NCBI GenBank assembly: GCA_963784425.1
Contig: CAWARM010000012.1
Span: 124,001-188,000, forward strand
Length of the DNA stretch: 64,000 bases
Direction of reading: 5' to 3'
From: SHZL01 sp963784425
Lineage (GTDB): Bacteria; Pseudomonadota; Gammaproteobacteria; Xanthomonadales; SZUA-36
Shown piece by piece: positions 1 through 8,737 of this stretch (positions are counted from its first letter, which is position 1; each line of letters begins with the position of its first letter). Both the position numbers and the translations under genes were made by a program. The notes under the pieces were generated by a model. That model made no database searches. It was not told the origin of the DNA and worked only from the letters and a program-made list of their open reading frames with translations.

Positions 1-3000
1 TTTGAATTGCTGCGGAAAATTAACCTCAACGATGAGGTTAACAAGTTGCGCGAAGAAATCGGCGCCACGCGTTCCGAGACCAAACTCAAACGCCTCAGCA
101 AGCGCATCAAGCTGGTTGAGGCCTTCATTGATTCTGGCAACCGTCCGGAATACATGATCATGACCGTTCTGCCAGTATTGCCGCCGGACCTTCGGCCGCT
201 TGTGCCATTGGATGGAGGTCGTTTCGCTACCTCCGACCTGAATGACCTGTATCGTCGGGCCATCAATCGCAACAACCGTCTCAAGCGCCTGCTTGAGCTG
301 AATGCGCCGGACATCATTGTGCGCAATGAAAAGCGCATGCTTCAGGAAGCCGTGGATGCATTGCTGGATAATGGCAGGCGTGGTCGTGCGATCACGGGTA
401 CCAACAAGCGCCCGTTGAAGTCCCTGGCTGACATGATTAAAGGCAAGCAGGGCCGCTTCCGGCAGAATCTGCTCGGCAAGCGCGTGGACTATTCCGGCCG
501 TTCGGTAATCGTGGTTGGACCAACACTCAGGCTGCACGAATGTGGCCTGCCGAAGAAAATGGCTCTGGAACTGTTCAAGCCTTTCATTTTCAGCAAGCTT
601 CAGCGCAGGGGCATGGCGGCTACCATCAAAGCGGCGAAAAAGCTGGTCGAGGCGGAACGCTCAGAAGTCTGGGACATTCTCTCTGAAGTGATTCGTGAAC
701 ATCCTGTGATGCTTAACCGCGCGCCTACTTTGCATCGGCTTGGCATCCAGGCGTTTGAGCCTGTTTTGATTGAAGGCAAGGCCATTCAGTTGCATCCCCT
801 GGTGTGTACCGCGTTCAACGCTGACTTCGACGGTGACCAGATGGCTGTGCACGTGCCGTTGTCCGTGGAAGCACAGCTGGAAGCGCGTGCGCTCATGATG
901 TCGACCAATAATATCCTGTCACCAGCTAATGGTGAACCCATTATTGTGCCCACGCAGGACGTTGTGCTGGGCCTTTACTACATGACCCGTCAATTAGAGA
1001 ACACAAAAGGCCAGGGCATGTATTTCAGTGACACTGCTGAAGTTCACCGTGCATACGAAAACAAGGCGGTTGGTTTGCACGCGCGCATCAAGGTTCGTAT
1101 TGATGAAGTCATCATTTCCGAAAATGGCGACGAGCATCACGAGACCAACCTGGTTGACACCACGGTCGGCCGGGCTTTGCTGGCAGAAATTCGACCAGAA
1201 GGAATGGCTTTCAAGCACTTGAACACGACGCTCAAGAAGAACCAGATTTCCGGGCTGATCAATTCCTGCTATCGGCAACTTGGACTCAAGAAGACCGTGG
1301 TTTTTGCAGACAAGCTCATGTACACCGGATTCCATTACGCCACGGTGGCCGGTGTTTCCATCGGTATTGACGACCTGATGGTTCCGGAAGAGAAAAAGAC
1401 AATTCTTGGCGCCGCGGAAGCAGAGGTTGTGGAGATCCAAAACCAGTACATTTCGGGACTCGTCACTGCGGGCGAACGATACAACAAGGTTGTCGATATT
1501 TGGTCGCGTACCAACGAGCAAGTAGCACGTGCAATGATGCAGCGCATGGGCAAAAGCACAGTCAAGGGCAAGGATGGGAAAGCATTGGAGGAAGATTCCA
1601 TGAATTCCATTTTCATCATGGCTGACTCCGGCGCCCGCGGTTCTGCGGCGCAGATCAGGCAGCTCGCCGGTATGCGCGGGCTGATGGCGAAGCCAGACGG
1701 CTCAATCATCGAAACGCCAATTACTGCCAATTTCCGGGAAGGTTTGGACGTTTTGCAGTACTTCATTTCCACGCACGGTGCACGCAAGGGCTTGGCAGAT
1801 ACCGCATTAAAGACCGCCAACTCAGGTTACCTGACCCGGCGATTGGTGGATGTTGCCCAGGATCTCGTTATTACCGAGATCGATTGTGGAACCGAAAATG
1901 GCGTCACCATGCAGCCCATTGTGGAAGGTGGCGATGTTGTTGAGCCTCTCAGCGAACGGGTGCTGGGCCGGCTGGTAGCGGAAGATATTCTCGTACCCGG
2001 ATCCAAGAAGGTCCTGTGTGAACGCAACACTTTGCTGGACGAGCAGTGGGTAGAGAAACTCGAGGAGGCCGGCATCGACCGCGTCTACGTGCGTTCTACC
2101 ATCACCTGTGAAACCCGGCACGGTGTGTGCAAGTATTGCTACGGACGGGATCTCGCTCGTGGAGATTTGGTCAACATTGGCGAAGCAGTTGGTGTAATCG
2201 CGGCCCAATCCATTGGTGAGCCAGGAACGCAGTTGACTATGCGTACTTTCCACATTGGTGGTGCGGCGTCCAGAGCAGCGGCAGTAGACCACATACAGGT
2301 GAAAAAGAACGGTACGATTCGTTTGCACAACATCAAGACGGTAGAAAATGCCAATGACAAGCTGGTTGCTGTTTCTCGCTCCGGTGAAATTTCTGTCATC
2401 GATGAGCACGGGCGGGAAAGAGAGCGCTACAAAGTGCCCTACGGAGCATTGATTTCCAAACGTGATAAGGATTCGGTAGCAGTTGGTGAAGTTGTGGCCA
2501 ATTGGGACCCGCATACTCACCCGATTGTGACGGAAGTTGCGGGTCGTGTGAAGTTCCACGATTTCACCGAAGGGGTTACCGTCAATGAGCAAGTAGACGA
2601 TATCACCGGTCTTACCAGCCTCGTCGTGAGTGATCCGAAGCAGCGCGGCAGTGCTGGCAAAGATTTGCGGCCAATGATAAGCCTGATGGATAAAAGAGGC
2701 AGGGAACTTTGCCTCGCGGGAACGGAAATTCCTGCGCACTATTTCTTGCAGGCCGGCTCCATTGTGCAAATGCAGGATGGTCAGGACGTGAAAGTGGGTG
2801 ACGTAGTGGCGCGTATCCCGCAAGAGTCGTCAAAGGTTCGTGACATTACCGGTGGTTTGCCCCGTGTTGCAGACCTGTTTGAAGCGCGCAAGCCCAAGGA
2901 ACCGGCAGTTCTGGCGGAAGTTTCAGGCATTGTCAGCTTTGGCAAGGACACCAAGGGTAAGCAACGACTGGTGATCACCAGTGTGGACGGAGAGACGCAC

Positions 3001-3654
3001 GAAGAACTGATTCCCAAATGGCGTCACGTGATTGTGTTCGAAGGCGAACAGGTTGAGAAGGGCGAAACCATTGTCGACGGGGAGCCAAATCCACATGACA
3101 TACTGCGCTTGCTGGGCGTTGAAGCGCTTGACGGATACCTGGTGAAGGAAATCCAGGACGTGTACCGCCTGCAGGGCGTAAAAATCAATGACAAGCACAT
3201 CGAAGCCATTGTGCGCCAGATGCTGCGCAAAGCTGAAGTCACCGACGTGGGAGACACACGCTTGCTGCGTGGCGAGCAACTCGATGTCGTACGTGTGTTG
3301 GAAGAAAACCAGCGCGTCTCCAGGGAAAAGGGCAAGTCTGCTAAGTACCAGCGGATTCTCTTGGGTATTACGAAGGCATCCCTGGCAACCGAATCCTTCA
3401 TCTCCGCGGCATCGTTCCAGGAGACCACCCGGGTTCTGACCGAGGCCGCGGTTCGAGGCACCACAGACTATCTGCGTGGACTGAAGGAAAACGTGATTGT
3501 TGGTAGGCTGATTCCTGCCGGAACCGGCATGGCTTATCACAATTCCCGCAAGAGGGCGCCGCGGGATGAGCCTGAGATTGATCTTGCTGCTCTTGCAGCA
3601 GCAGTTGCTGCCGAGGAGTTTGCTGGCCTGGATAGCATTCTGGACAAGGAATAA
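1..3654 (+). CDS. rpoC: RNA polymerase beta' subunit, 5' end missing
   Basis: Catalytic large subunit of DNA-dependent RNA polymerase. The reading frame is already open at base 1, so the gene begins to the left of the window; by comparison with the E. coli protein about 185 N-terminal residues, including the first zinc ribbon, are missing. Visible are the catalytic magnesium motif NADFDGDQ at fragment residues 273-280, the second zinc site with four cysteines starting at residue 703, and the conserved bridge-helix and trigger-loop regions. The C-terminal end has the usual GLKENVIVGRLIPAGTG segment followed by an acidic alanine-rich tail. rpoB is expected immediately upstream, and the str operon follows after 428 bases. 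No disruption is seen. Confidence 0.98.
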   Translation, partial: FELLRKINLNDEVNKLREEIGATRSETKLKRLSKRIKLVEAFIDSGNRPEYMIMTVLPVLPPDLRPLVPLDGGRFATSDLNDLYRRAINRNNRLKRLLELNAPDIIVRNEKRMLQEAVDALLDNGRRGRAITGTNKRPLKSLADMIKGKQGRFRQNLLGKRVDYSGRSVIVVGPTLRLHECGLPKKMALELFKPFIFSKLQRRGMAATIKAAKKLVEAERSEVWDILSEVIREHPVMLNRAPTLHRLGIQAFEPVLIEGKAIQLHPLVCTAFNADFDGDQMAVHVPLSVEAQLEARALMMSTNNILSPANGEPIIVPTQDVVLGLYYMTRQLENTKGQGMYFSDTAEVHRAYENKAVGLHARIKVRIDEVIISENGDEHHETNLVDTTVGRALLAEIRPEGMAFKHLNTTLKKNQISGLINSCYRQLGLKKTVVFADKLMYTGFHYATVAGVSIGIDDLMVPEEKKTILGAAEAEVVEIQNQYISGLVTAGERYNKVVDIWSRTNEQVARAMMQRMGKSTVKGKDGKALEEDSMNSIFIMADSGARGSAAQIRQLAGMRGLMAKPDGSIIETPITANFREGLDVLQYFISTHGARKGLADTALKTANSGYLTRRLVDVAQDLVITEIDCGTENGVTMQPIVEGGDVVEPLSERVLGRLVAEDILVPGSKKVLCERNTLLDEQWVEKLEEAGIDRVYVRSTITCETRHGVCKYCYGRDLARGDLVNIGEAVGVIAAQSIGEPGTQLTMRTFHIGGAASRAAAVDHIQVKKNGTIRLHNIKTVENANDKLVAVSRSGEISVIDEHGRERERYKVPYGALISKRDKDSVAVGEVVANWDPHTHPIVTEVAGRVKFHDFTEGVTVNEQVDDITGLTSLVVSDPKQRGSAGKDLRPMISLMDKRGRELCLAGTEIPAHYFLQAGSIVQMQDGQDVKVGDVVARIPQESSKVRDITGGLPRVADLFEARKPKEPAVLAEVSGIVSFGKDTKGKQRLVITSVDGETHEELIPKWRHVIVFEGEQVEKGETIVDGEPNPHDILRLLGVEALDGYLVKEIQDVYRLQGVKINDKHIEAIVRQMLRKAEVTDVGDTRLLRGEQLDVVRVLEENQRVSREKGKSAKYQRILLGITKASLATESFISAASFQETTRVLTEAAVRGTTDYLRGLKENVIVGRLIPAGTGMAYHNSRKRAPRDEPEIDLAALAAAVAAEEFAGLDSILDKE

Positions 3655-3745
3655 GGCTGGGAAGAGTACGAACGGAAGCGCTTTGTGGATGAGCCGGCCT
3701 GGTTGGTTGGCTCGTCTTCATCCGCCAGCTGACACCTGTATGGGT

Positions 3746-3759
3746 TCTCTTGCAAGAGA
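3746..3759. repeat. 14-bp perfect palindrome
   Basis: TCTCTTGCAAGAGA is its own reverse complement. It lies about 90 bases after the rpoC stop and about 30 bases upstream of the predicted str promoter. It has no T run, so it is not a clear intrinsic terminator; a dimeric regulator site or a processing hairpin are both possible. No family can be assigned. Confidence 0.5.
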
Positions 3760-3786
3760 GGTCAAAAATATTTAGCGCTGACTGTC

Positions 3787-3815
3787 TTGTCAGGCAAAGA
3801 AAGAGCTGTCATAAT
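3787..3815 (+). promoter_or_regulatory. Predicted sigma70 promoter of the str operon
   Basis: TTGTCA (3787-3792) and CATAAT (3810-3815) are separated by 17 bases, one mismatch from each consensus hexamer at the ideal spacing. It sits 268 bases before rpsL in the only sizeable gap between rpoC and the ribosomal genes. Transcription would start near 3822 and give a leader of about 260 bases containing the hairpin at 3918-3952. Confidence 0.6.
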
Positions 3816-3917
3816 TGACCGGATAAATAGATGGAATCCCTTACAATGTTAAGGGCCGCACGAAAATAAATCGTTGCGGAAAGCCGATGTCGCCGGCGCG
3901 TGGGCCGGACCCAACCG

Positions 3918-3961
3918 TGCCCAATCCCGAGTTTAATTTACGGGGTTGGGCATTTGATATT
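3918..3961 (+). terminator. Leader stem-loop, terminator/attenuator-like
   Basis: TGCCCAATCCCG (3918-3929) pairs with CGGGGTTGGGCA (3941-3952) over 12 bp with a single G-U wobble, around an A/T-rich 11-base loop, and is followed by TTTGATATT. This resembles an intrinsic terminator with an imperfect U tract. It lies downstream of the predicted str promoter and 120 bases before rpsL, so it could act as an attenuator or as a protein-binding leader structure. If it ended rpoC transcripts only, it would more naturally lie before the promoter. Confidence 0.5.
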
Positions 3962-4082
3962 ACTAGGGCAGGGAGAATTTGCTGGTTCCCGGTGGGAAGT
4001 CTCTGAATTCGGGATTGCATTCAGTTCTCTGGCAGGCAGGCCCGTAAATAGGTGCAGGAATAATCCTGGTCCAGGAATAAAT

Positions 4083-4457
4083 ATGGCAACAATTAATCAA
4101 CTCGTGCGTAAACCGCGCCAACCCAAACTCTTCAAGAGTAATGTTCCGGCTTTGGAAGGTTGCCCGCAGAAGCGTGGTGTATGCACGCGTGTATACACTA
4201 CGACGCCGAAAAAGCCGAACTCGGCTTTGCGCAAAGTTGCACGAGTTCGTCTCACTAATGGCTATGAAGTGACGAGTTACATTGGCGGAGAAGGGCACAA
4301 CTTGCAGGAGCACAGCGTCGTACTTATTCGCGGTGGCCGTGTAAAGGATCTGCCTGGCGTCCGTTACCACACGGTGCGTGGCAGTCTTGATACTGCAGGT
4401 GTCAGTGACCGACGAAAGAGTCGTTCAAAATACGGCGCAAAACGCCCCAAGAACTGA
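4083..4457 (+). CDS. rpsL: Small ribosomal subunit protein uS12
   Basis: Decoding-centre protein of the 30S subunit, 124 residues, the same length as in E. coli. The start at 4083 gives the canonical MATINQLVRKPR N-terminus behind an AGGA about seven bases upstream; the frame is open further upstream but that stretch is leader sequence. The segments TTPKKPNSALRKV and GGRVKDLPGVRYHTVRG carry lysine at the two positions where streptomycin-resistance substitutions usually occur, so the sequence is of the sensitive type. First gene of the str operon, 38 bases before rpsG. Confidence 0.98.
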   Translation: MATINQLVRKPRQPKLFKSNVPALEGCPQKRGVCTRVYTTTPKKPNSALRKVARVRLTNGYEVTSYIGGEGHNLQEHSVVLIRGGRVKDLPGVRYHTVRGSLDTAGVSDRRKSRSKYGAKRPKN

Positions 4458-4495
4458 TTTTGCTGAATATAAACATCTAACGGAATCTAAAGACG

Positions 4496-4969
4496 ATGTC
4501 CAGAAAGCAGTCAAATTTCACACGAGAAGTTTTGCCAGACCCGAAGTTCGGCAGCGAGATGATTACTCGTTTTGTCAACATGGTGATGGAAAGCGGCAAA
4601 AAATCAGTAGCTGAAAAAATCGTCTATGGGGCGATTACGACAATTCAGGACAAGAACAAGAGCGCTAACCCGGTTGAACTGGTTCAAAAAGCACTGGATA
4701 ACGTAAGCCCCATGGTTGAAGTTAAATCGCGTCGGGTTGGTGGTGCCACTTACCAGGTGCCTGTCGAAGTGCGTATGAAGCGACGCCAAACCCTGGCAAT
4801 GCGGTGGATTATCGATGCGGCACGCAAGCGCGGTGAAAAAAGCATGCCGAATCGCCTCGCCGGTGAACTGCTGGACGCCTCGGAACAACGCGGGTCAGCA
4901 GTGAAAAAGCGCGAAGACACGCATCGCATGGCAGATGCAAACAAGGCATTTGCTCACTACCGCTGGTAG
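4496..4969 (+). CDS. rpsG: Small ribosomal subunit protein uS7
   Basis: Primary 16S rRNA binding protein that nucleates assembly of the 30S head, 157 residues. The N-terminus MSRKQSNFTREVLPDPKFGS and the C-terminal region with EDTHRMADANKAFAHYRW are typical of the family. It lies between rpsL and fusA with gaps of 38 and 39 bases. In E. coli S7 represses the str operon by binding the rpsL-rpsG spacer; the spacer here is much shorter than that of E. coli and I do not see a clear equivalent structure. Confidence 0.98.
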   Translation: MSRKQSNFTREVLPDPKFGSEMITRFVNMVMESGKKSVAEKIVYGAITTIQDKNKSANPVELVQKALDNVSPMVEVKSRRVGGATYQVPVEVRMKRRQTLAMRWIIDAARKRGEKSMPNRLAGELLDASEQRGSAVKKREDTHRMADANKAFAHYRW

Positions 4970-5008
4970 TTGCGGCGTTGGCTTAAAGTATAAATTGAGG
5001 TAAAGACA

Positions 5009-7102
5009 GTGGCACGCAGGACACCCATCGAAAGGTATCGCAACATCGGCATCATGGCCCATATTGATGCTGGTAAGACGACAACTACGGAGCGCGTTCT
5101 GTTCTATACCGGTGTTTCTCACAAAATTGGTGAGGTTCATGACGGCAACGCCACTATGGACTGGATGGAGCAGGAGCAGGAACGTGGTATCACGATCACC
5201 TCGGCCGCTACCACCTGCTTCTGGTCTGGTATGGACAAACAGTTCAAAGAGCACCGCATCAATATCATTGATACACCGGGGCATGTTGACTTCACTATTG
5301 AAGTAGAGCGTTCACTGCGCGTGCTCGATGGAGCCGTGGCGGTATTTTGTGCTGTAGGTGGTGTTCAGCCACAGTCAGAAACAGTATGGCGCCAGGCCAC
5401 TCGCTATAAAGTGCCCCGTATTGCTTTTGTGAACAAGATGGACCGCATGGGCGCAAATTTTGAACGCGTTGTTAACCAGATTCGCGACCGACTTGGCGCT
5501 CGCCCTGTACCCATCCAGTTACCGATTGGCGTAGAAGAAAACTTCGCAGGCGTCATTGACTTGATTAAGATGAAAGCGATTTATTGGGACACTGAAAATC
5601 AGGGAACCACCTTTGAAGCCCGTGAAATTCCGGCTGACATGACGGACCAAGCCCAAGCCGCGCGTGAAGTCATGATAGAAGCCGCAGCCGAATGCACTGA
5701 AGAATTGATGGAGGTCTATCTCGAGTCTGGAACCCTGACCAATGAGCAGATCATCGAAGGTCTGCGCGCTGGAACGGTAGCCAACGAATTGGTTCCGTGC
5801 CTTTGCGGTTCGGCATTCAAGAACAAAGGCGTTCAGGCAATGCTTGATGCCGTCGTGCAGATGATGCCTTCACCCCTGGACGTACCACCCATTGTTGGAA
5901 TCAACGAGGATGATACGCCAGGCGTTCGTAATAGCAGTGATGATGAGCCGTTTGCTGCATTGGCATTCAAGATTGCATCTGATCCTTTCGTAGGAACCTT
6001 GACCTTTTTCCGGGTTTACTCGGGCGTGCTGAAATCCGGAGACACGGTATACAACCCGGTCAAAATGCGCAAAGAGCGTGTCGGGCGAATTTTGCAAATG
6101 CATGCCAACACGCGAGAGGAAATCAAGGAAGTCCTGGCGGGCGATATTGCAGCAGCTGTTGGTTTGAAGGATGTGACCACTGGCGAGACCCTGTGCGACC
6201 TGCACAAGGTTATTACCCTGGAGCGCATGGTATTTCCTGAACCGGTTATTTCCGTGGCCGTTGAGCCGAAAACCAAGGCAGACCAGGAAAAAATGGGTGT
6301 TGCATTATCCAAGCTGGCACAGGAAGACCCTTCCTTTCGTGTCCACACCGATGAGGAGTCTGGCCAGACAATCATTTCTGGCATGGGTGAATTGCACCTT
6401 GACATTATCGTCGATCGGATGCGGCGCGAGTTCAAGGTTGAGGCAAACGTTGGTAAGCCACAGGTTGCATACCGCGAAACCATTCGCAAGGCCGTGCAGG
6501 CGGAAGGCAAGTTCGTTCGTCAGTCGGGGGGGCGCGGACAGTATGGGCATGTTCGAATCAAGCTCGAGCCCATGGAGAAAGGTGGTGGATACGAATTTGT
6601 AAATGCCATCGTAGGTGGTGTGATTCCCAAGGAATACATCAACTCCATTAACAAGGGAATTGAAGAGGCGATGCTCAATGGCGTTATCGCCGGCTACCCC
6701 ATGGTGGATTGTAAAGCGACCGTCTACGACGGTTCATACCACGAGGTCGATTCCAGCGAAATGGCATTCAAAATTGCCGGCTCCATGGCGTTCAAGAATG
6801 CCGCAGCCATCGCGTCTCCAGTGCTGCTGGAGCCGATTATGAAAGTTGAAGTCGTTACGCCCGAAGACTACATGGGCGATGTGATGGGTGATCTCAATCG
6901 CCGGCGCGGAATACTGCAAGGTATGGAAGATAGCCCGTCTGGAAAATTGATCAATGCGAATGTGCCGCTGTCGGAAATGTTCGGCTATTCAACGGATTTG
7001 AGATCACAGTCACAGGGACGAGCAACATACACGATGGAATTTGATCACTACGCTGAAGCTCCGAACAGCGTTTCGGAAGAAATCATCAAGAAAACCGCCT
7101 GA
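5009..7102 (+). CDS. fusA: Elongation factor G
   Basis: Ribosomal translocase GTPase, 697 residues, full length. It starts with GTG at 5009, preceded by TGAGGTAAAG. The P-loop AHIDAGKTT, the DTPGHVDF switch II motif and NKMDRMG are visible in the G domain, followed by the domain II-V arrangement ending in the usual acidic YAEAPNSVSEEIIKK tail. It is followed after 46 bases by tuf, the usual str operon order. Its synonymous codons are mixed, in contrast with tuf. Confidence 0.98.
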   Translation: MARRTPIERYRNIGIMAHIDAGKTTTTERVLFYTGVSHKIGEVHDGNATMDWMEQEQERGITITSAATTCFWSGMDKQFKEHRINIIDTPGHVDFTIEVERSLRVLDGAVAVFCAVGGVQPQSETVWRQATRYKVPRIAFVNKMDRMGANFERVVNQIRDRLGARPVPIQLPIGVEENFAGVIDLIKMKAIYWDTENQGTTFEAREIPADMTDQAQAAREVMIEAAAECTEELMEVYLESGTLTNEQIIEGLRAGTVANELVPCLCGSAFKNKGVQAMLDAVVQMMPSPLDVPPIVGINEDDTPGVRNSSDDEPFAALAFKIASDPFVGTLTFFRVYSGVLKSGDTVYNPVKMRKERVGRILQMHANTREEIKEVLAGDIAAAVGLKDVTTGETLCDLHKVITLERMVFPEPVISVAVEPKTKADQEKMGVALSKLAQEDPSFRVHTDEESGQTIISGMGELHLDIIVDRMRREFKVEANVGKPQVAYRETIRKAVQAEGKFVRQSGGRGQYGHVRIKLEPMEKGGGYEFVNAIVGGVIPKEYINSINKGIEEAMLNGVIAGYPMVDCKATVYDGSYHEVDSSEMAFKIAGSMAFKNAAAIASPVLLEPIMKVEVVTPEDYMGDVMGDLNRRRGILQGMEDSPSGKLINANVPLSEMFGYSTDLRSQSQGRATYTMEFDHYAEAPNSVSEEIIKKTA

Positions 7103-7148
7103 TCAATCAGGTAAGACTGACTACGAGACTGAAGAAGAGGCTTGACAG

Positions 7149-8339
7149 ATGTCAAAAGCAAAATTTGAACGTACGAAGCCCCATGTAAACGTGGGAACGA
7201 TTGGACATGTAGACCACGGCAAGACGACGCTGACGGCGGCGCTGACGAAGGTATGTTCAGAGGCACGAGGGGGCGAGTACAAGGCGTATGACCAGATTGA
7301 CAACGCACCGGAAGAGCGGGCGCGCGGAATCACCATCGCCACGGCGCACGTGGAGTATGAGTCGGAGAACCGGCATTACGCGCACGTGGACTGCCCGGGG
7401 CACGCGGATTATGTGAAGAACATGATCACGGGTGCGGCGCAGATGGACGGAGCGATTCTGGTGGTGTCAGCGGCGGATGGTCCGATGCCGCAGACGCGCG
7501 AGCACATTTTGCTGGCGCGCCAGGTGGGAGTGCCGTACATCCTGGTGTACCTGAACAAGGCGGACATGGTGGATGACGCGGAGTTGCTGGAACTGGTGGA
7601 GATGGAAGTGCGCGAGCTGCTGTCTTCGTACGAGTTTCCGGGTGATGACACGCCGATTGTGACGGGTTCGGCATTAAAGGCGCTGGAAGGAGATCCATCG
7701 GAGATCGGAGTGCCGTCGATTCAGCGCTTGCTGGATGCGCTGGACAGTTATGTGCCGCAGCCGGTACGAGCGCTGGACAAGCCGTTTCTGCTGCCGATTG
7801 AGGACGTATTTTCGATCTCAGGCCGCGGCACGGTTGTGACGGGGCGAGTGGAGCGGGGCATTGTGAAGGTAGGCGAGGAAGTTGAGATTATCGGCATTCG
7901 CGCGACGCAGCGCACGACCTGCACGGGCGTAGAGATGTTTCGCAAGCTGCTGGATGAAGGACGGGCGGGCGATAACGTGGGGGTATTGTTGCGCGGGACC
8001 AAGCGTGATGATGTGGAGCGTGGCCAGGTACTGGCGCATCCGGGATCGATTACGCCGCACACGAAATTTGAGGCGGAAGTATACATTTTGTCGAAGGAAG
8101 AAGGCGGGCGACACACGCCATTTTTCAAGGGCTACCGGCCGCAGTTTTACTTTCGTACGACGGATGTGACGGGGGCGTGTGAGTTGCCGGAAGGAGTTGA
8201 GATGGTGATGCCGGGCGACAATGTGCAGATGCAGGTGACGTTGATTGCACCGATTGCGATGGAAGAAGGGTTGCGCTTTGCGATACGCGAAGGCGGCCGC
8301 ACGGTAGGTGCCGGTGTAGTAGCCAAGATCCACGAGTAA
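7149..8339 (+). CDS. tuf: Elongation factor Tu
   Basis: GTPase that brings aminoacyl-tRNA to the ribosome, 396 residues. GHVDHGKTT, DCPGHADY and NKADMVDD mark the G domain, and the C-terminal GRTVGAGVVAKI is intact. It ends the str operon and is followed after 52 bases by rpsJ. The codon choice is odd: threonine is almost always ACG, alanine mostly GCG, and CGG, CGA and GGG occur repeatedly. That differs from fusA and the ribosomal genes on either side and is unexpected for one of the most abundant proteins. The protein itself looks ordinary, so function is not in doubt. Confidence 0.98.
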   Translation: MSKAKFERTKPHVNVGTIGHVDHGKTTLTAALTKVCSEARGGEYKAYDQIDNAPEERARGITIATAHVEYESENRHYAHVDCPGHADYVKNMITGAAQMDGAILVVSAADGPMPQTREHILLARQVGVPYILVYLNKADMVDDAELLELVEMEVRELLSSYEFPGDDTPIVTGSALKALEGDPSEIGVPSIQRLLDALDSYVPQPVRALDKPFLLPIEDVFSISGRGTVVTGRVERGIVKVGEEVEIIGIRATQRTTCTGVEMFRKLLDEGRAGDNVGVLLRGTKRDDVERGQVLAHPGSITPHTKFEAEVYILSKEEGGRHTPFFKGYRPQFYFRTTDVTGACELPEGVEMVMPGDNVQMQVTLIAPIAMEEGLRFAIREGGRTVGAGVVAKIHE

Positions 8340-8391
8340 TTAGCAGGTTGCGCTGCACGCGCGGCCGACACAAGAGAAGCGAGCATACGAA

Positions 8392-8703
8392 ATGGCAGAA
8401 CAGAGAATCCGCATAAGGTTGAAGGCATTCGATCATCGACTGATTGATCGTTCTGCGGCAGAAATTGTGGAAACCGCAAAGCGCACAGGCGCCCAGGTAT
8501 TGGGCCCGATACCTCTGCCGACCAAGATTGAGCGGTGCACCATTCTGACCTCTCCGCATGTGAACAAAGATGCGCGGGACCAGTATGAAACGCGGACCCA
8601 TAAACGATTGATGGATATTGTGGATCCGAATGACAAGACCGTAGACGCGTTGATGAAGCTGGATCTGGCTGCTGGCGTGGATGTACAAATCAAACTGTAT
8701 TAA
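8392..8703 (+). CDS. rpsJ: Small ribosomal subunit protein uS10 (NusE)
   Basis: 30S head protein and, as NusE, a transcription antitermination partner of NusB; 103 residues as in E. coli. The N-terminus MAEQRIRIRLKAFDHRLID and the motif THKRLMDIVDP are diagnostic. It opens the S10 gene block but only 52 bases separate it from tuf, with no obvious terminator or promoter between them, so str and S10 genes may be co-transcribed here. Confidence 0.98.
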   Translation: MAEQRIRIRLKAFDHRLIDRSAAEIVETAKRTGAQVLGPIPLPTKIERCTILTSPHVNKDARDQYETRTHKRLMDIVDPNDKTVDALMKLDLAAGVDVQIKLY

Positions 8704-8737
8704 GCAATAACAGCACTAGTTGAACATAGGCAAAGCT

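Larger units (their letters stand above)
3655..4082 (+). other. rpoC-rpsL intergenic region (428 bases)
   Basis: There is no credible gene here. Going downstream it contains a hairpin just after rpoC (GATGAGCC at 3697-3704 pairing with GGCTCGTC about ten bases later, no T run), a 14-bp palindrome at 3746-3759, a sigma70-like promoter at 3787-3815, and a strong stem-loop with a short T-rich tail at 3918-3961. The open frame that runs from 3900 into rpsL is only the untranslated leader read in the rpsL frame; S12 starts at 4083 with the normal N-terminus. Confidence 0.8.

Noticed and set aside
1822..2823. 333-codon open frame on the minus strand inside rpoC
   Set aside because: It lies fully antisense to a highly conserved gene, its composition is not protein-like, and no family is recognised. 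Several similar long antisense frames occur in rpoC and the ribosomal genes.
3815..3847. TTGACC and TACAAT as str promoter
   Set aside because: The spacer is 21 bases, too long; the TTGTCA / CATAAT pair with 17 bases just upstream is much better.
3900..4082. N-terminal extension of rpsL by 61 codons
   Set aside because: The extension covers the leader hairpin, is unlike S12, and the canonical MATINQLVRK start at 4083 has its own ribosome binding site.
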